From Corallococcus sp. EGB (GTDB taxonomy: Bacteria > Myxococcota > Myxococcia > Myxococcales > Myxococcaceae): a stretch of DNA of 64,000 bases. Position numbers and translations under genes: made by a program. Of the stretch, positions 41,645 through 50,253 are shown piece after piece. Position 1 is the stretch's first letter; each line of letters starts with the position of its first letter. The DNA lies in contig NZ_CP079946.1 of NCBI RefSeq assembly GCF_019968905.1, forward strand, positions 9,025,356 through 9,089,355, read 5' to 3'. The notes under the pieces are model-generated. The model was not told where the DNA came from. It saw only the letters and a list, made by a program, of their open reading frames with translations, and did no database searches.

Positions 41645-41675
41645 CTTTCGAGCCCTTTAGTTTCTGGCTCGAAAG
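41645..41675 (+). promoter_or_regulatory. 5' leader hairpin overlapping the ribosome binding site of the first HtrA-like protease
   Basis: Perfect 10-bp arms CTTTCGAGCC (41645-41654) and GGCTCGAAAG (41666-41675) with an 11-nt loop. The right arm includes AAAG of the ribosome binding site AAAGGA (41672-41677), 7 bp before the ATG at 41685. If transcribed it would hide the site. It could instead be an operator palindrome, since TTTAGT in the loop is -10-like. Confidence 0.6.
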
Positions 41676-41684
41676 GAACACGCC

Positions 41685-42575
41685 ATGTCCACCGACACCC
41701 TCCAATCCCTCTCGCAGTCCATCTCCACCGTCGTCGAGCGCATCGCTCCCTCCCTCGTCCGCGTCGAGGCCCGCCGTCGCCGGGGCGCCAGCGGCGTCGT
41801 CTGGGATGCCGACGGCCACATCCTCACCACCAGCCACGCCGTCGAACACGAGGGCTCCATCCAGGTGGGCCTCGCGGACGGGCGCTCGGTGTCCGCCGAG
41901 CTCATCGGCCGCGACCCGAGCACCGACCTCGCGCTCCTCAAGGCCGACGCCACCGGGCTCACCGCGCTCACGCCCGCGCCGCTCGATGACGTGAAGGTGG
42001 GCAACATCGTCCTGGCCCTGGGCCGGCCGGGGCGCACGGCGCGGGCCACGCTGGGCATCGTCAGCGCGTTCGGCGGCAACTGGCGCACGCACGCGGGCGG
42101 ACAGGTGGACCGCTACCTGGAGACCGACGCGGACCTGCCTCCGGGCTTCTCCGGCGGCGCGCTCGTGGACGCGCAGGGCCGCTTCCTGGGCATCCCCACG
42201 GCGGCCTTCTCGCGCACCGCCGCGGTCGTCATCCCTGGTGGCACGCTGACGCGCGTGGCGAACTCGCTGCGCGAGCACGGAGGCATCCGCCGCGGCTACC
42301 TGGGCGTGGGCGCCTACCCGGTGCGCCTGCCGCGCGAAATCGAGGGCACGAAGGCGGGCCTCATCCTGCTCTCCGTGGATCCGAGCGGGCCCGCGCAGCA
42401 AGCAGGGCTGCTGATGGGCGACGTGCTGGTGAGCCTGGGCGGCCAGACGCTGTGCGGCGTGGAGGACCTGCTGGGCTACCTGGGCGACGACAAGGTGGGC
42501 ACGTCCGTCCCGGCGAAGGTGTTGCGCGCGGGCGAGCTGCGCGAGGTGCCCATCACCGTGGGCAAGCGTTCTTGA
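41685..42575 (+). CDS. S1C trypsin-like serine protease with PDZ domain (HtrA-like), copy 1
   Basis: 296-residue HtrA/DegP-like protease without a signal peptide. Triad: His in ILTTSHAV, Asp in PSTDLALLKA, Ser in PPGFSGGALVD; the usual GNSGG is GFSGG, keeping the Ser and the oxyanion glycines but changing the Asn. A PDZ domain occupies the last 95 residues (GLILLSVDPSGPAQQAGLLMGDVLVSLGG). Family members do protein quality control; absence of an export signal suggests a cytosolic or unconventional location. A second, related protease starts 12 bp downstream. A hairpin in the leader may control translation. Confidence 0.9.
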   Translation: MSTDTLQSLSQSISTVVERIAPSLVRVEARRRRGASGVVWDADGHILTTSHAVEHEGSIQVGLADGRSVSAELIGRDPSTDLALLKADATGLTALTPAPLDDVKVGNIVLALGRPGRTARATLGIVSAFGGNWRTHAGGQVDRYLETDADLPPGFSGGALVDAQGRFLGIPTAAFSRTAAVVIPGGTLTRVANSLREHGGIRRGYLGVGAYPVRLPREIEGTKAGLILLSVDPSGPAQQAGLLMGDVLVSLGGQTLCGVEDLLGYLGDDKVGTSVPAKVLRAGELREVPITVGKRS

Positions 42576-42587
42576 AAGGAGCCGGCG

Positions 42588-43502
42588 ATGAACCTGTTGC
42601 AGCAGCTCTCGGATGACCTGGAAGGACTCGTGGCCGGCGCGGCTCCGGCGGTGGTGGGCGTGGAGCACGCGCGAGGCCACGGCACCGGTCTGTTCCTCAC
42701 GCCGGACGGCTACGTGCTCACCAACCGGCACGTGGTGATGCGCTCGCCCAAGCGCCTCACCGTGCAGCTCCACAACGGCGAGGAGCGCCGGGGCACGCTG
42801 GTGGGCGCGGACGCCCCCACGGACCTCGCGGTGGTGCGCGCGGAGGGAGACCACTTCCCCACGCTGCCGCTCGCGGATCCGGAGACGGTGCGGGTGGGGC
42901 AGCTGGTGATGGCCATCGGCAATCCCTTCCGCCTGGAGCAGTCCGTGTCGCTGGGCGTGGTGAGCGCCATCAACCGCTCCATCACGCTGCCCGACGGCGT
43001 CATCCTGGAGGGGATGCTCCAGACGGACGCGGCCATCAACCCGGGCAACTCCGGCGGGCCGTTGCTCGACACGCGCGGGCGCGTGGTGGGGCTCAACACG
43101 CTGGTGTTGCCGTTCGCGCAGGGCATCGGCTTCGCGGTGAGCGCCACCACGGCGGCCTGGGTCGCGGGCCTGCTCATCCAGCGCGGCCGGGTGGACCGGA
43201 AGTTCCTGGGCATCGCCGCCACGGCGGTGAACCTGGAGCCCGCGCTCGCGAAGGACACCGGACAGCCCCGCGCCGTGCGAGTGCTGAAGGTGCAGGAGGG
43301 CACTCCCGCCGACGACGCGGGCCTCCAGCCGGACGACCTGCTGCTCGGCATCAACAGCCGGCCGGTGAGCAGCGTGGACGACCTTCAGCGGCTGATGGCG
43401 CTCGCCACCGAGGAGGAGGTGCACCTGGACGTGCTGCGCAAGGGCCGCCGCAGGGACGTCTCCGCCCGGGCCCGCCACCGCCGCGAGCCGGTGGCGGCGT
43501 GA
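42588..43502 (+). CDS. S1C trypsin-like serine protease with PDZ domain (HtrA-like), copy 2
   Basis: 304-residue paralogue of the preceding protease, with the canonical active site: His in VLTNRHVVM, Asp in APTDLAVVRA, Ser in INPGNSGGPLLD. QLVMAIGNPFRLEQSVSLGVVS and IGFAVSATTA are classic DegP blocks, and a single PDZ domain follows (AVRVLKVQEGTPADDAGLQPDDLLLGIN). No signal peptide. ATG 42588 has a good AAAGGAG site. It shares only family-level similarity with copy 1, so the duplication is old or the genes were brought together; the two could form mixed oligomers. A long hairpin follows the stop. Confidence 0.92.
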   Translation: MNLLQQLSDDLEGLVAGAAPAVVGVEHARGHGTGLFLTPDGYVLTNRHVVMRSPKRLTVQLHNGEERRGTLVGADAPTDLAVVRAEGDHFPTLPLADPETVRVGQLVMAIGNPFRLEQSVSLGVVSAINRSITLPDGVILEGMLQTDAAINPGNSGGPLLDTRGRVVGLNTLVLPFAQGIGFAVSATTAAWVAGLLIQRGRVDRKFLGIAATAVNLEPALAKDTGQPRAVRVLKVQEGTPADDAGLQPDDLLLGINSRPVSSVDDLQRLMALATEEEVHLDVLRKGRRRDVSARARHRREPVAA

Positions 43503-43512
43503 GCCCTCGCGG

Positions 43513-43552
43513 GGCTGGTTCCACGTGGGCCCGTGCCCGCGTGGAACCAGCC
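43513..43552 (+). terminator. Long hairpin between protease copy 2 and dioxygenase
   Basis: Thirteen-bp perfect arms GGCTGGTTCCACG (43513-43525) and CGTGGAACCAGCC (43540-43552), one T-C mismatch, then a 4-bp inner stem GGGC/GCCC around loop CCGT. No U run follows. It may end or stabilise the protease transcript, and sits only 6 bp before a TATGCT promoter element. Confidence 0.55.
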
Positions 43553-43557
43553 TCCGC

Positions 43558-43563
43558 TATGCT
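43558..43563 (+). promoter_or_regulatory. -10 element of the dioxygenase gene
   Basis: TATGCT (43558-43563) ends 10 bp before ATG 43574 and no ribosome binding site is seen, so that ATG is preferred over the ATG at 43559 that lies inside the element. Confidence 0.4.
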
Positions 43564-43573
43564 GCGCGCCGCG

Positions 43574-44302
43574 ATGTCCCCATCGACGACGCATGACGTG
43601 ACCGCGGAGCTGGCCGAGCGCATCGAGCGCGAGGGCTTCGCCATCCTCCCGCACGGCATCACGCCCGACGCCGCGGATGCGCTGCTTCAGGCCCTGCACT
43701 CCGTGAGCGAAGACGCAGCGGCCTCGCAGCGGCGTGGCGGCGTGCGAAACCTGCTGGAGAACGTGCCCGCCGTCCGGGAGCTGGCCCGCTCGGGCCACGT
43801 GCGCGAAGCCGCGGAGGCGGTCCTGGGCTCGCACTGCTTCGCGGTGCGCGGGCTGCTGTTCGACAAGACCCCGGACGCGAACTGGAAGGTCATCTGGCAC
43901 CAGGACCTGACCCTCGCCGTGCGCGAGCGCCGCGACGTGCCTGGCTTCGGCCCCTGGTCGGAGAAGGCCGGTGTGCCCTGCGTGCAGCCGCCCACGTCCG
44001 TCCTGGAGGACATGGTCGCGGTGCGCGTCCACCTGGACGACTGCGGCGAGGACAACGGCCCCGTGCGCGTGCTCGCGGGCTCACACCGTGAGGGACGCCT
44101 GCACTCTTCGCTCATCCCGGGCTGGCTCGAACGCAGTCCTCCCGTGGACTGCCTCGTGCCTCGCTGCGGCCTGTTGGTGATGAGGCCCCTGCTGCTGCAC
44201 GCCTCGTCACCGGCGCGCGTGCCCGCGCACCGTCGGGTCATCCATCTGGAGTTCGCGGCGAGGCCCCTGCCCGGCGGGCTCGAATGGCACGCGCGCGTCT
44301 GA
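43574..44302 (+). CDS. Phytanoyl-CoA dioxygenase (PhyH) family protein
   Basis: About 242-residue Fe(II)/2-oxoglutarate oxygenase-like protein. The double-stranded beta-helix has the iron motif H-x-D in WKVIWHQDLTLAV, a later GSHREGRLH with a candidate distal His, and an Arg in PAHRRVIHLEF for 2-oxoglutarate. DMVAVRVHLDDCGEDNGPVRVLAGSH is a typical PhyH block. The substrate is unknown; members hydroxylate lipids, amino acids or metabolites. The start is uncertain: ATG 43574 fits a leaderless message, and ATG 43559 would add MLRAA. Confidence 0.87.
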   Translation: MSPSTTHDVTAELAERIEREGFAILPHGITPDAADALLQALHSVSEDAAASQRRGGVRNLLENVPAVRELARSGHVREAAEAVLGSHCFAVRGLLFDKTPDANWKVIWHQDLTLAVRERRDVPGFGPWSEKAGVPCVQPPTSVLEDMVAVRVHLDDCGEDNGPVRVLAGSHREGRLHSSLIPGWLERSPPVDCLVPRCGLLVMRPLLLHASSPARVPAHRRVIHLEFAARPLPGGLEWHARV

Positions 44303-44327
44303 GGCGCAAGCCGTGCGGTGGCCGGCG

Positions 44328-44564
44328 CTACCGCTCGCCGTCGTCACTGAGGGGCGGCGCTTCCCTCGCGGGCTCCGTGCCCTTCTGCGCGCCGTAGCCG
44401 CCAATCCCCTTCTGGAGGATGCGATCCTCGCCCACGTCCTCGTCCGTCACGTCGCCCCGCTCCCTGTCTGGACGCTGGTGTCGGGCCTCCCGCTCCAGCT
44501 CCTCCGCGCTTTGAGTGTCCGTGCGCTCGGGCCCCTTCACCGGCGGCCCCTTGTTGCTGGCCAT
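44328..44564 (-). CDS. Small hydrophilic protein, unknown
   Basis: 78-residue, highly charged and probably unstructured protein (NKGPPVKGPERTDTQSAEEL, EREARHQRPDRERGDVTDED). ATG 44564 has AGGAG nine bases upstream, which supports a real gene. It resembles in composition stress-related small hydrophilic proteins, but no family is recognised. It lies between the dioxygenase (convergent) and the DUF2236 gene (divergent). Confidence 0.68.
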   Translation of the reverse strand: MASNKGPPVKGPERTDTQSAEELEREARHQRPDRERGDVTDEDVGEDRILQKGIGGYGAQKGTEPAREAPPLSDDGER

Positions 44565-44722
44565 GGTCGCGTCTCCTGTCTGGATGTCGTGCGCTTCAAG
44601 ACAAGGTCCGGCGCACCGCCGCCTCGGACAAGGCCTTCCGCCCACCGGCCCTTCAAGGCCACGGCGTGCCGTCACGGAGCGGGCTAACATCCCCAGCCGC
44701 CTCGCTTCCCGGAGTTTCCCCC

Positions 44723-45703
44723 ATGCCCCACCCGGCCTCTCCTCCCGAGGACGCTGCTTCCTCGGGCTGCCCCTTCAGCGGCGCGGGGAAACCTCCTGCT
44801 GCCAGCGTGCCCGGTCCCGCCTATCGCAAGCCCTTCTGGCGGGCGCGGCTGCCCGAAGTGAGCCGGGAGATCGCCACCCTGGACGCACGGCGGGACTGCC
44901 AGCGCATCGTGCACCTGCTGACCAACTACGAGTTCTCGTTCGACATCGTGCGGTCCACGGAGATCGCCCTCTTCCACACCTACGGCAGCCGTTCCGTCTC
45001 CCGCCTGCTGGACCGCACGGGCGAGTTCCGCAAGCGCGGCCAGAAGCGCTACGACGACACGCGGCTGCTCATCGCGCGCTTCATGGAGTGTGGCTGGGAG
45101 GGGGCGGAGGGGCGCCGTTCGCTGGAGCAGATGAATCACATCCACTCCTTCTTCCGCATCCCGAACGAGGACTTCCTCTTCGTGCTGTGGACGTTCATCG
45201 ACTTCCCCATCCAGTGGATGAACGACTTCGGCTGGCGTCCCTTCACCGCGCACGAGCAGGAGGCCTGGTTCCATTACTGGTGCGAGATTGGCCGCCGCAT
45301 GGGCCTGAAGGACATCCCCGAGGACAAGGCCGCCTACGACGCCTTCATCCGAGACTACGAAGCCCGCGAGTTCGTCCCCAACGAGGCGAGCCACCGCGTG
45401 GCGCAATCCACCGTGGACATCCTCGCCGGCTGGGTGCCGGGCCCGCTGCGTCCGCTGGTGGCGCCCATCAGCCTCAGCCTGGTGCCACCGCGACTGCTGC
45501 CCGCCATCCAGTTCGAAGCCCCACCCGTCTGGGTCGGCAACCTGGTCCGAGGCGCGCTCAAGCTGCGCAAGCGGGTCAAACGCCACGTGTCCCTGGAGCG
45601 CTATCCGTCCACGCTGGAGACGACACGCAACCGCACCTACCCCGGCAACACCTACCGCATTGAAGGCCTGGGCCCGGACTACGCCCACCGCGACGCGGAA
45701 TGA
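44723..45703 (+). CDS. DUF2236 oxygenase MpaB-like protein
   Basis: 326-residue protein of the DUF2236/MpaB/latex-clearing-protein group, helical heme-binding oxygenases or oxidases. Matches are in NYEFSFDIVRSTEIALFHTYG, the charged RYDDTRLLIARFMECGWEG, the His-containing LEQMNHIHSFFRIPNEDFLF, and TFIDFPIQWMNDFGWRPFT. The heme ligand His in QMNHIHS is likely present. The reaction in bacteria is not known. An N-terminal Pro/Ser/Gly-rich stretch of about 25 residues precedes the domain. It ends at a hairpin terminator shared with the convergent thioredoxin-like gene. Confidence 0.85.
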   Translation: MPHPASPPEDAASSGCPFSGAGKPPAASVPGPAYRKPFWRARLPEVSREIATLDARRDCQRIVHLLTNYEFSFDIVRSTEIALFHTYGSRSVSRLLDRTGEFRKRGQKRYDDTRLLIARFMECGWEGAEGRRSLEQMNHIHSFFRIPNEDFLFVLWTFIDFPIQWMNDFGWRPFTAHEQEAWFHYWCEIGRRMGLKDIPEDKAAYDAFIRDYEAREFVPNEASHRVAQSTVDILAGWVPGPLRPLVAPISLSLVPPRLLPAIQFEAPPVWVGNLVRGALKLRKRVKRHVSLERYPSTLETTRNRTYPGNTYRIEGLGPDYAHRDAE

Positions 45704-45737
45704 AAAGGCCCGCGTCCCTTCCCAGGGACACGGGCCT
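45703..45737. terminator. Bidirectional-type terminator between DUF2236 and thioredoxin-like genes
   Basis: Arms AGGCCCGCGTCCCT (45706-45719) and AGGGACACGGGCCT (45724-45737) pair with one C-A mismatch around loop TCCC. On the minus strand the stem is followed by UUUU (AAAA at 45703-45706), so it best terminates the thioredoxin-like gene. Confidence 0.78.
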
Positions 45738-45762
45738 CGAACCTCACGACGTGGGCGGTCGC

Positions 45763-46350
45763 TCAGCTCTTGTACTTCACGGAGCAGCCGTACGGCTCGG
45801 AGGTCGGGGTCGCCACCTGCTTGCCGTTGAGGAGCGCGTCCACCGCCGTCTGCACGTAGTTCACCTTGGTGGCTTCCTTGCCGCGCGGGTCGTTGTCGAT
45901 GGCGCCCGCGTAGCGGACCACGCCCTCACCGTCGATGACGTACATGTGCGGGGTCGTCTTCGCCGCGTAGCTCTTGCCCACCGTGCCGTCCGTGTCCAGC
46001 AGCACCGGCTGGCTGAGGCCCTCCTTCTTCTTCCACTCGGCGGCGCTCTTCGCGTTGTGCGTGGAGGACGAGTCCACCGTCAGCCACACCACCTTCTTCG
46101 CATCGAAGCCCTTCTGCGTGTTCTGCATCGTCTTGGCCTCGTAGTGCCGCTTCACGAACGGGCACTCCGGGTTCGTCCACTCGAGCACCACCACCTTGCC
46201 CTTGTACTCGGACAGCGAGTGGGCCTTGCCCGCCTCGTCCTTCAGCGTGAACGCCGGAGCGGGCTTGCCCACCTCCGCGGTGTCCGCGGCGAAGACGGGA
46301 GCGGACACGAAAGCCGCGGTGAGAGCGAGAGCCTTGAAGACCTGCTTCAT
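45763..46350 (-). CDS. Exported thioredoxin-like (AhpC/TSA/Redoxin) protein
   Basis: 195-residue protein with a Sec signal peptide (MKQVFKALALTAAFVSAPVFA) and a thioredoxin fold: GKPAPAFTLKDEAG, YKGKVVVLEWTNPECPFVKRHY, then VGKSYAAKTTPHMYVIDGEG. Instead of CxxC it has one Cys in PECPF, as in peroxiredoxins, and a second Cys near the C terminus (YGCSVKYKS) that could resolve it. The DsbD-like gene upstream on the same strand, 64 bp away, may supply electrons. A role in periplasmic peroxide or thiol defence is likely. ATG 46350 is preceded by GGAGG. Confidence 0.9.
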   Translation of the reverse strand: MKQVFKALALTAAFVSAPVFAADTAEVGKPAPAFTLKDEAGKAHSLSEYKGKVVVLEWTNPECPFVKRHYEAKTMQNTQKGFDAKKVVWLTVDSSSTHNAKSAAEWKKKEGLSQPVLLDTDGTVGKSYAAKTTPHMYVIDGEGVVRYAGAIDNDPRGKEATKVNYVQTAVDALLNGKQVATPTSEPYGCSVKYKS

Positions 46351-46414
46351 GACGGAACCTCCAATGAGTTGAACGCCGCGCAACGAACAGCCCTACCGCC
46401 ACTTCACTCCCGGC

Positions 46415-48736
46415 TCATGGCCGGGCACACACCACCGAGCCACCCTTCAACGGCGACCCGCACTCCGCCGCGCGCTGCACCGCCTGGATGACGCTGTCCG
46501 CGGTGAGCAGCTCGTTGAGCACCTCCGGCTTGTCCGGCGCGCCCGGGCTCAGCACCAGGTACATGGGCACGCCCGCGCGGCCATGCTCCGCCAGCTTCGT
46601 GGTGATGCGCGCGTCCCGCCGCGTCCAGTCCGCCACGAAGAAGGCCACGTTGTGCTTCAGGAACGCCTGCCGCACGTCGTCGCGCGACAGCACGGTGCGC
46701 TCGTTGAACTTGCACGTGAGGCACCAGTCCGCCGTGAAGTCCACGAACACCGGCTGCCCCGCCGCCAGCGCCGCCGACACCGCCGCCTCGTCCCACGCCT
46801 GCGCCCCACCGTGCGACGACGCCACCGCGCCACGCGTCTCCAGGGACGCCTGCGCCTCGTCGAAGCGCAGCGCCGCCGCGGCCGAGCCCACCAGCACCAG
46901 CACCGCCAGCGCCACCGTCACGCCCCGGCGCCCGCCCTCCAGCCCCTGCGACTGGCCGTACAGCCACGTGCCCAGACCCACCGCGATGAGGAAAGCGAGC
47001 AGCCGCGCCATCCCGTCCACGCCGGCCAGCCCGCCCATCACCCACACCAGCCACACCGTCGTGCCCAGGAGCGCGAAGCCCAGGAACTGCTTGCCGCGCT
47101 CCATCCACATGCCCGGCTTGGGCAGCTTCTTCGCCAGCCCCGGCACCAGCACCAGCACGCAGAAGGGCAGCGCCAATCCCAACCCCAGCGCCATGAACAC
47201 CAACAGCACCGTGGCCGGGCCCGCCGCGAACGCGAAGCCCACCGCCGTGCCCAACAGCGGCGCCGAGCACGGCGTGGCCAGCACCACCGCGAGCACGCCC
47301 TCGCCCGCGCTGCGCAGCAGGCCGTGGCTCTGGTCCACCTTGCCCGCCAGCGCCGTGCCGTCCGCGCCCAGCGTGTAGACGCCGAAGAGGTTGAGCGCGA
47401 ACGCCACCAGCACCGCGCTCACGCCCGCGACGAACAGCGGCTCCTGGAACTGGAAGCCCCAGCCCACGCTGGCGCCACCCGCGCGCACCGCCAGCACCGC
47501 GCCCGCGAGCAGCAGCATCGTCGCCAGGATGCCGCCCGCGTACGCCGCCGCGTGCGGAGCGACCCTGCCCTTCTCCTCCTGCACCATCCGCGTGAAGCCG
47601 TATGCCTTGAGCGCCAGCACCGGGAACACGCACGGCATCAGGTTGAGCAGCGCGCCGCCCAGGAACGCGAACACCAGCGCGAGCCCCAGGCCCAGGGGCG
47701 ACTCGCCCGCCACCGGAGGCGCCGCCGCGGGCTGCACCTTGCCCACCGCGTCCTTCACCGACGGGACCTTCAAGGGCGCCGCGCCCGCCACCGCGCCGTC
47801 CGCGGCCACCACCGGCGCGAGCGCCGTGTCCACGTCCACCGCCGTGTAGCCCTGCGCCTTCGTGCCCAGGCGCAGCGCGCCCGTGAGCCGGGGCTCGCCC
47901 CGGGGCACCACCGACGACGCCTGCCCCTTCAGCGCGAACGTCCCCGGCGCCGTCTGCGTCAGCGCCACGCTGTCCACGCCCGCGATGCGGCCGGGCACGA
48001 AGAAGTCACCCTCCACGCCGCTCGCGAAGGGCTTGCCGTCCGCCCCCGTCACGGTGAGCGTGCCGGTGAAGGGCTTGCCCGCGGTCAGCGTCGCGCCATC
48101 CAGCTTGACGGCCACGCGCGGAGCGCCCTGGGCACCCACCGGCGCCGGCACCTCGGCCTGCGAGGCATCAAACCGAGGCGCGTACTCCGGATCCAACACC
48201 GTCTCCGGCCCCACCGGCAGCGTGCGCGTCAGCACCAGCTGCGCGGGGATGCAGTGCACCTTGCACGCGAGCGCGTCCACCGCCGCGGACACGTTCAACG
48301 TGCCGCTGGCGTTCTCCGACACGTGCGCGGGCGCGAACAGCAGCACCTCGTCGTGGTAGCCGTGCGTGGTGATGAAGCCGTCCGGCGTGCGGAACGTGCT
48401 GGGGAAGGGCCAGCGCAAGTCCCCCACCGTGACGCCCGGCACGTCCCACGACACGTCCGTGGCCAGGCCGGAGTCGCCCGGGTTCTTCCAGTAGACGTGC
48501 CACTCCGGGTCCAGCTTCAGGCGCACACCCACGCGGAAATCGCCGCCCGCCTTCACCTGGGTGGCGTCCAGCAGCAGCGCGCCCTCCAGGCGCGGGTCGC
48601 CCTCGTCCGGCGCGGTGCTGCCCACGGCGGTGGCGGGCAGCGCGGCGGCCTGGGCCCACGTCGCCAGGAGCAACGCGCCCACCACCCCCAGCCCACCGAG
48701 CCGGCTTCCAGACCTCTTGCTCCACGGATGCGTCAT
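46415..48736 (-). CDS. Thiol:disulfide interchange protein, DsbD/ScsB-like
   Basis: 773-residue membrane electron carrier. After a signal peptide comes an N-terminal DsbD-alpha/DsbC-like domain (about 30-180, with DPEWHVYWKNPGDSGLATDV and ALACKVHCIPAQL) and a linker beta domain. Eight hydrophobic segments follow, carrying the two conserved Cys of the CcdA-like core (LNLMPCVFPVLALKAYGF and LATPCSAPLLG), then a C-terminal thioredoxin domain with DWCLTCKFNE. It moves electrons from cytosolic thioredoxin to periplasmic thiols. The N-terminal domain organisation is closer to ScsB than to E. coli DsbD. The probable client is the thioredoxin-like protein encoded downstream. Confidence 0.92.
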   Translation of the reverse strand: MTHPWSKRSGSRLGGLGVVGALLLATWAQAAALPATAVGSTAPDEGDPRLEGALLLDATQVKAGGDFRVGVRLKLDPEWHVYWKNPGDSGLATDVSWDVPGVTVGDLRWPFPSTFRTPDGFITTHGYHDEVLLFAPAHVSENASGTLNVSAAVDALACKVHCIPAQLVLTRTLPVGPETVLDPEYAPRFDASQAEVPAPVGAQGAPRVAVKLDGATLTAGKPFTGTLTVTGADGKPFASGVEGDFFVPGRIAGVDSVALTQTAPGTFALKGQASSVVPRGEPRLTGALRLGTKAQGYTAVDVDTALAPVVAADGAVAGAAPLKVPSVKDAVGKVQPAAAPPVAGESPLGLGLALVFAFLGGALLNLMPCVFPVLALKAYGFTRMVQEEKGRVAPHAAAYAGGILATMLLLAGAVLAVRAGGASVGWGFQFQEPLFVAGVSAVLVAFALNLFGVYTLGADGTALAGKVDQSHGLLRSAGEGVLAVVLATPCSAPLLGTAVGFAFAAGPATVLLVFMALGLGLALPFCVLVLVPGLAKKLPKPGMWMERGKQFLGFALLGTTVWLVWVMGGLAGVDGMARLLAFLIAVGLGTWLYGQSQGLEGGRRGVTVALAVLVLVGSAAAALRFDEAQASLETRGAVASSHGGAQAWDEAAVSAALAAGQPVFVDFTADWCLTCKFNERTVLSRDDVRQAFLKHNVAFFVADWTRRDARITTKLAEHGRAGVPMYLVLSPGAPDKPEVLNELLTADSVIQAVQRAAECGSPLKGGSVVCARP

Positions 48737-48903
48737 GCGACTCCCGTTAATCCACCTGGAAACGCCGTGCTACCTGGGATGCGTCCCCGCGGGGTGCACT
48801 CAACCTTCCAGGCGGCCGGGCATTCCGCATGCCCGCACGCCCGGCATCAGGGGGCCACCCCGGGCCCCCGCGCAGCCTCTCTACGCTCAAGGACTCCAGG
48901 CGG

Positions 48904-50253
48904 TTACGACTCGGTGTTGCCCGTCTTCCAGGGGAGCATCGCCGCGCTGTCCAGGGTTCCCGCCGGGGGTGCCCCGCCGTTCGCCGCGGCGGGGAGGGCC
49001 GCCCGGACCGGAGCAGGAGCCGCCGGGGCCGGCATGGGGAGCGCCGGTCCGATGCGGCTCATGGTGATGCGCGACACCTCCGACTGGGCCCGCCGCACCC
49101 CCAGCGCGGACGGCTGGGCGGCCCGGCGCTCCACCGCCCTGCGCAGGTCCGCCAGGCGGTCCACGTGCCGCTGCGCGGGCACCTCCGCGGAGCCCAGGCG
49201 CGCCAGCTTGTAGAGCCCCTTGTCCGCCCCTTCGAGCGCCCGCTCGGCCGCGTCCTGCTGACGGCGGGAGAGCGCCTTCCAGGCGGCGGCCTCATAAGAC
49301 ACGAGCTCCAGCTCCGCGGACACAGCGCGCACGAAGCGGCCCTCGTCACTCTCCGGCAACAGGCGCGTCACCGGCACGGACAGCCTCCGCGTGTCGCCGT
49401 TCTCCGTATACGAGGCGGTGACGGTGAGGTTCCAGTCGCCCTTCTCCAGCACGCCCGCGAAGAGGACGCGGCGCGGGAACGCATGCGACACCGCCCCCAG
49501 CGCGGCGCTCATCGCGTCCCCCTCCACGCGCGACGGGTAGCGGTGGCGGCAGCGCAGGTCCGCGAAGCCCGTGGGCAGCACGTACACGCGCGCGTCCGCC
49601 ACCACCTCGCCGAACAGCTCCGCGCCCAGCGCGCCCACCGCCAGCGGCAAGCCCTCCGCGTCGTCCACGTGGGTGAAGCCCGTGCCGGACGGCCCGGTGA
49701 GGGCCTCCAGGATCTCCGGCAGGTAGTGCTTGCCCAGCCCCAGCGCGTGCAGCGCCACGCCGGAGTCGTGCACCCGCTGGCCCAGCACCTTGAACTCGCC
49801 CAGCGCGGTGGGCCCCACGGAGGGCTCGCCGTCCGTGAGCATGAGCAGCTGCGGCCGGGCGCCCGGCACCAGCACGCGACGCACGGCCTCCGCGCCATGC
49901 TCCACGGCCTCGTGCAGCGCGGTGCCCTCGCCGGACTCCAGGCGGGAGAGCGCCTTCAGGAAGGCCGACTTCGCGCCCGCCTCCATGGCGCGCACGGGCA
50001 GCACCTGCTCCGCGTCCGCGTCGAAGGTGAGCAGGCCGACGTAGTCCTTGGAGCCCGCCCGCTCCACCAGCGCGCGCGCCGCCTCCACCGCCGCCGCCAA
50101 TGGCGCGCCCCGCATCGACGCGCTCCGGTCGATGACCAGGTTCACCGCCACCGGGGCCCGAGGCGTCTCCGCTTCGGCCTCCAGGGTCACCAGCAGCAGC
50201 ACTTCGCGGCCGCCTTCCGCGTCGCGCTCCACTGCCCAGGCCGTCTGCTTCAT
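48904..50253 (-). CDS. VWA domain-containing protein
   Basis: 449-residue protein. A VWA domain covers about residues 30-210 with a complete MIDAS: DRSAS at the start of NLVIDRSASMRGAPL, a Thr in GEGTALHEAV, and the Asp in LMLTDGEPSVG. The next 150 residues are beta-rich (YVLPTGFADLRCRHRYPS), and the last 60 are Ala/Pro-rich. There is no signal peptide or anchor. The domain usually mediates metal-dependent binding to a partner; no MoxR gene is adjacent here. ATG 50253 follows GGGAGCGCGG; upstream in-frame starts lack a site. Confidence 0.88.
   Translation of the reverse strand: MKQTAWAVERDAEGGREVLLLVTLEAEAETPRAPVAVNLVIDRSASMRGAPLAAAVEAARALVERAGSKDYVGLLTFDADAEQVLPVRAMEAGAKSAFLKALSRLESGEGTALHEAVEHGAEAVRRVLVPGARPQLLMLTDGEPSVGPTALGEFKVLGQRVHDSGVALHALGLGKHYLPEILEALTGPSGTGFTHVDDAEGLPLAVGALGAELFGEVVADARVYVLPTGFADLRCRHRYPSRVEGDAMSAALGAVSHAFPRRVLFAGVLEKGDWNLTVTASYTENGDTRRLSVPVTRLLPESDEGRFVRAVSAELELVSYEAAAWKALSRRQQDAAERALEGADKGLYKLARLGSAEVPAQRHVDRLADLRRAVERRAAQPSALGVRRAQSEVSRITMSRIGPALPMPAPAAPAPVRAALPAAANGGAPPAGTLDSAAMLPWKTGNTES

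Noticed and set aside
41367-43478. A 703-codon minus-strand frame opposite the two HtrA-like proteases
   Set aside because: Shadow composition; the plus strand has complete catalytic triads, PDZ domains and ribosome binding sites.
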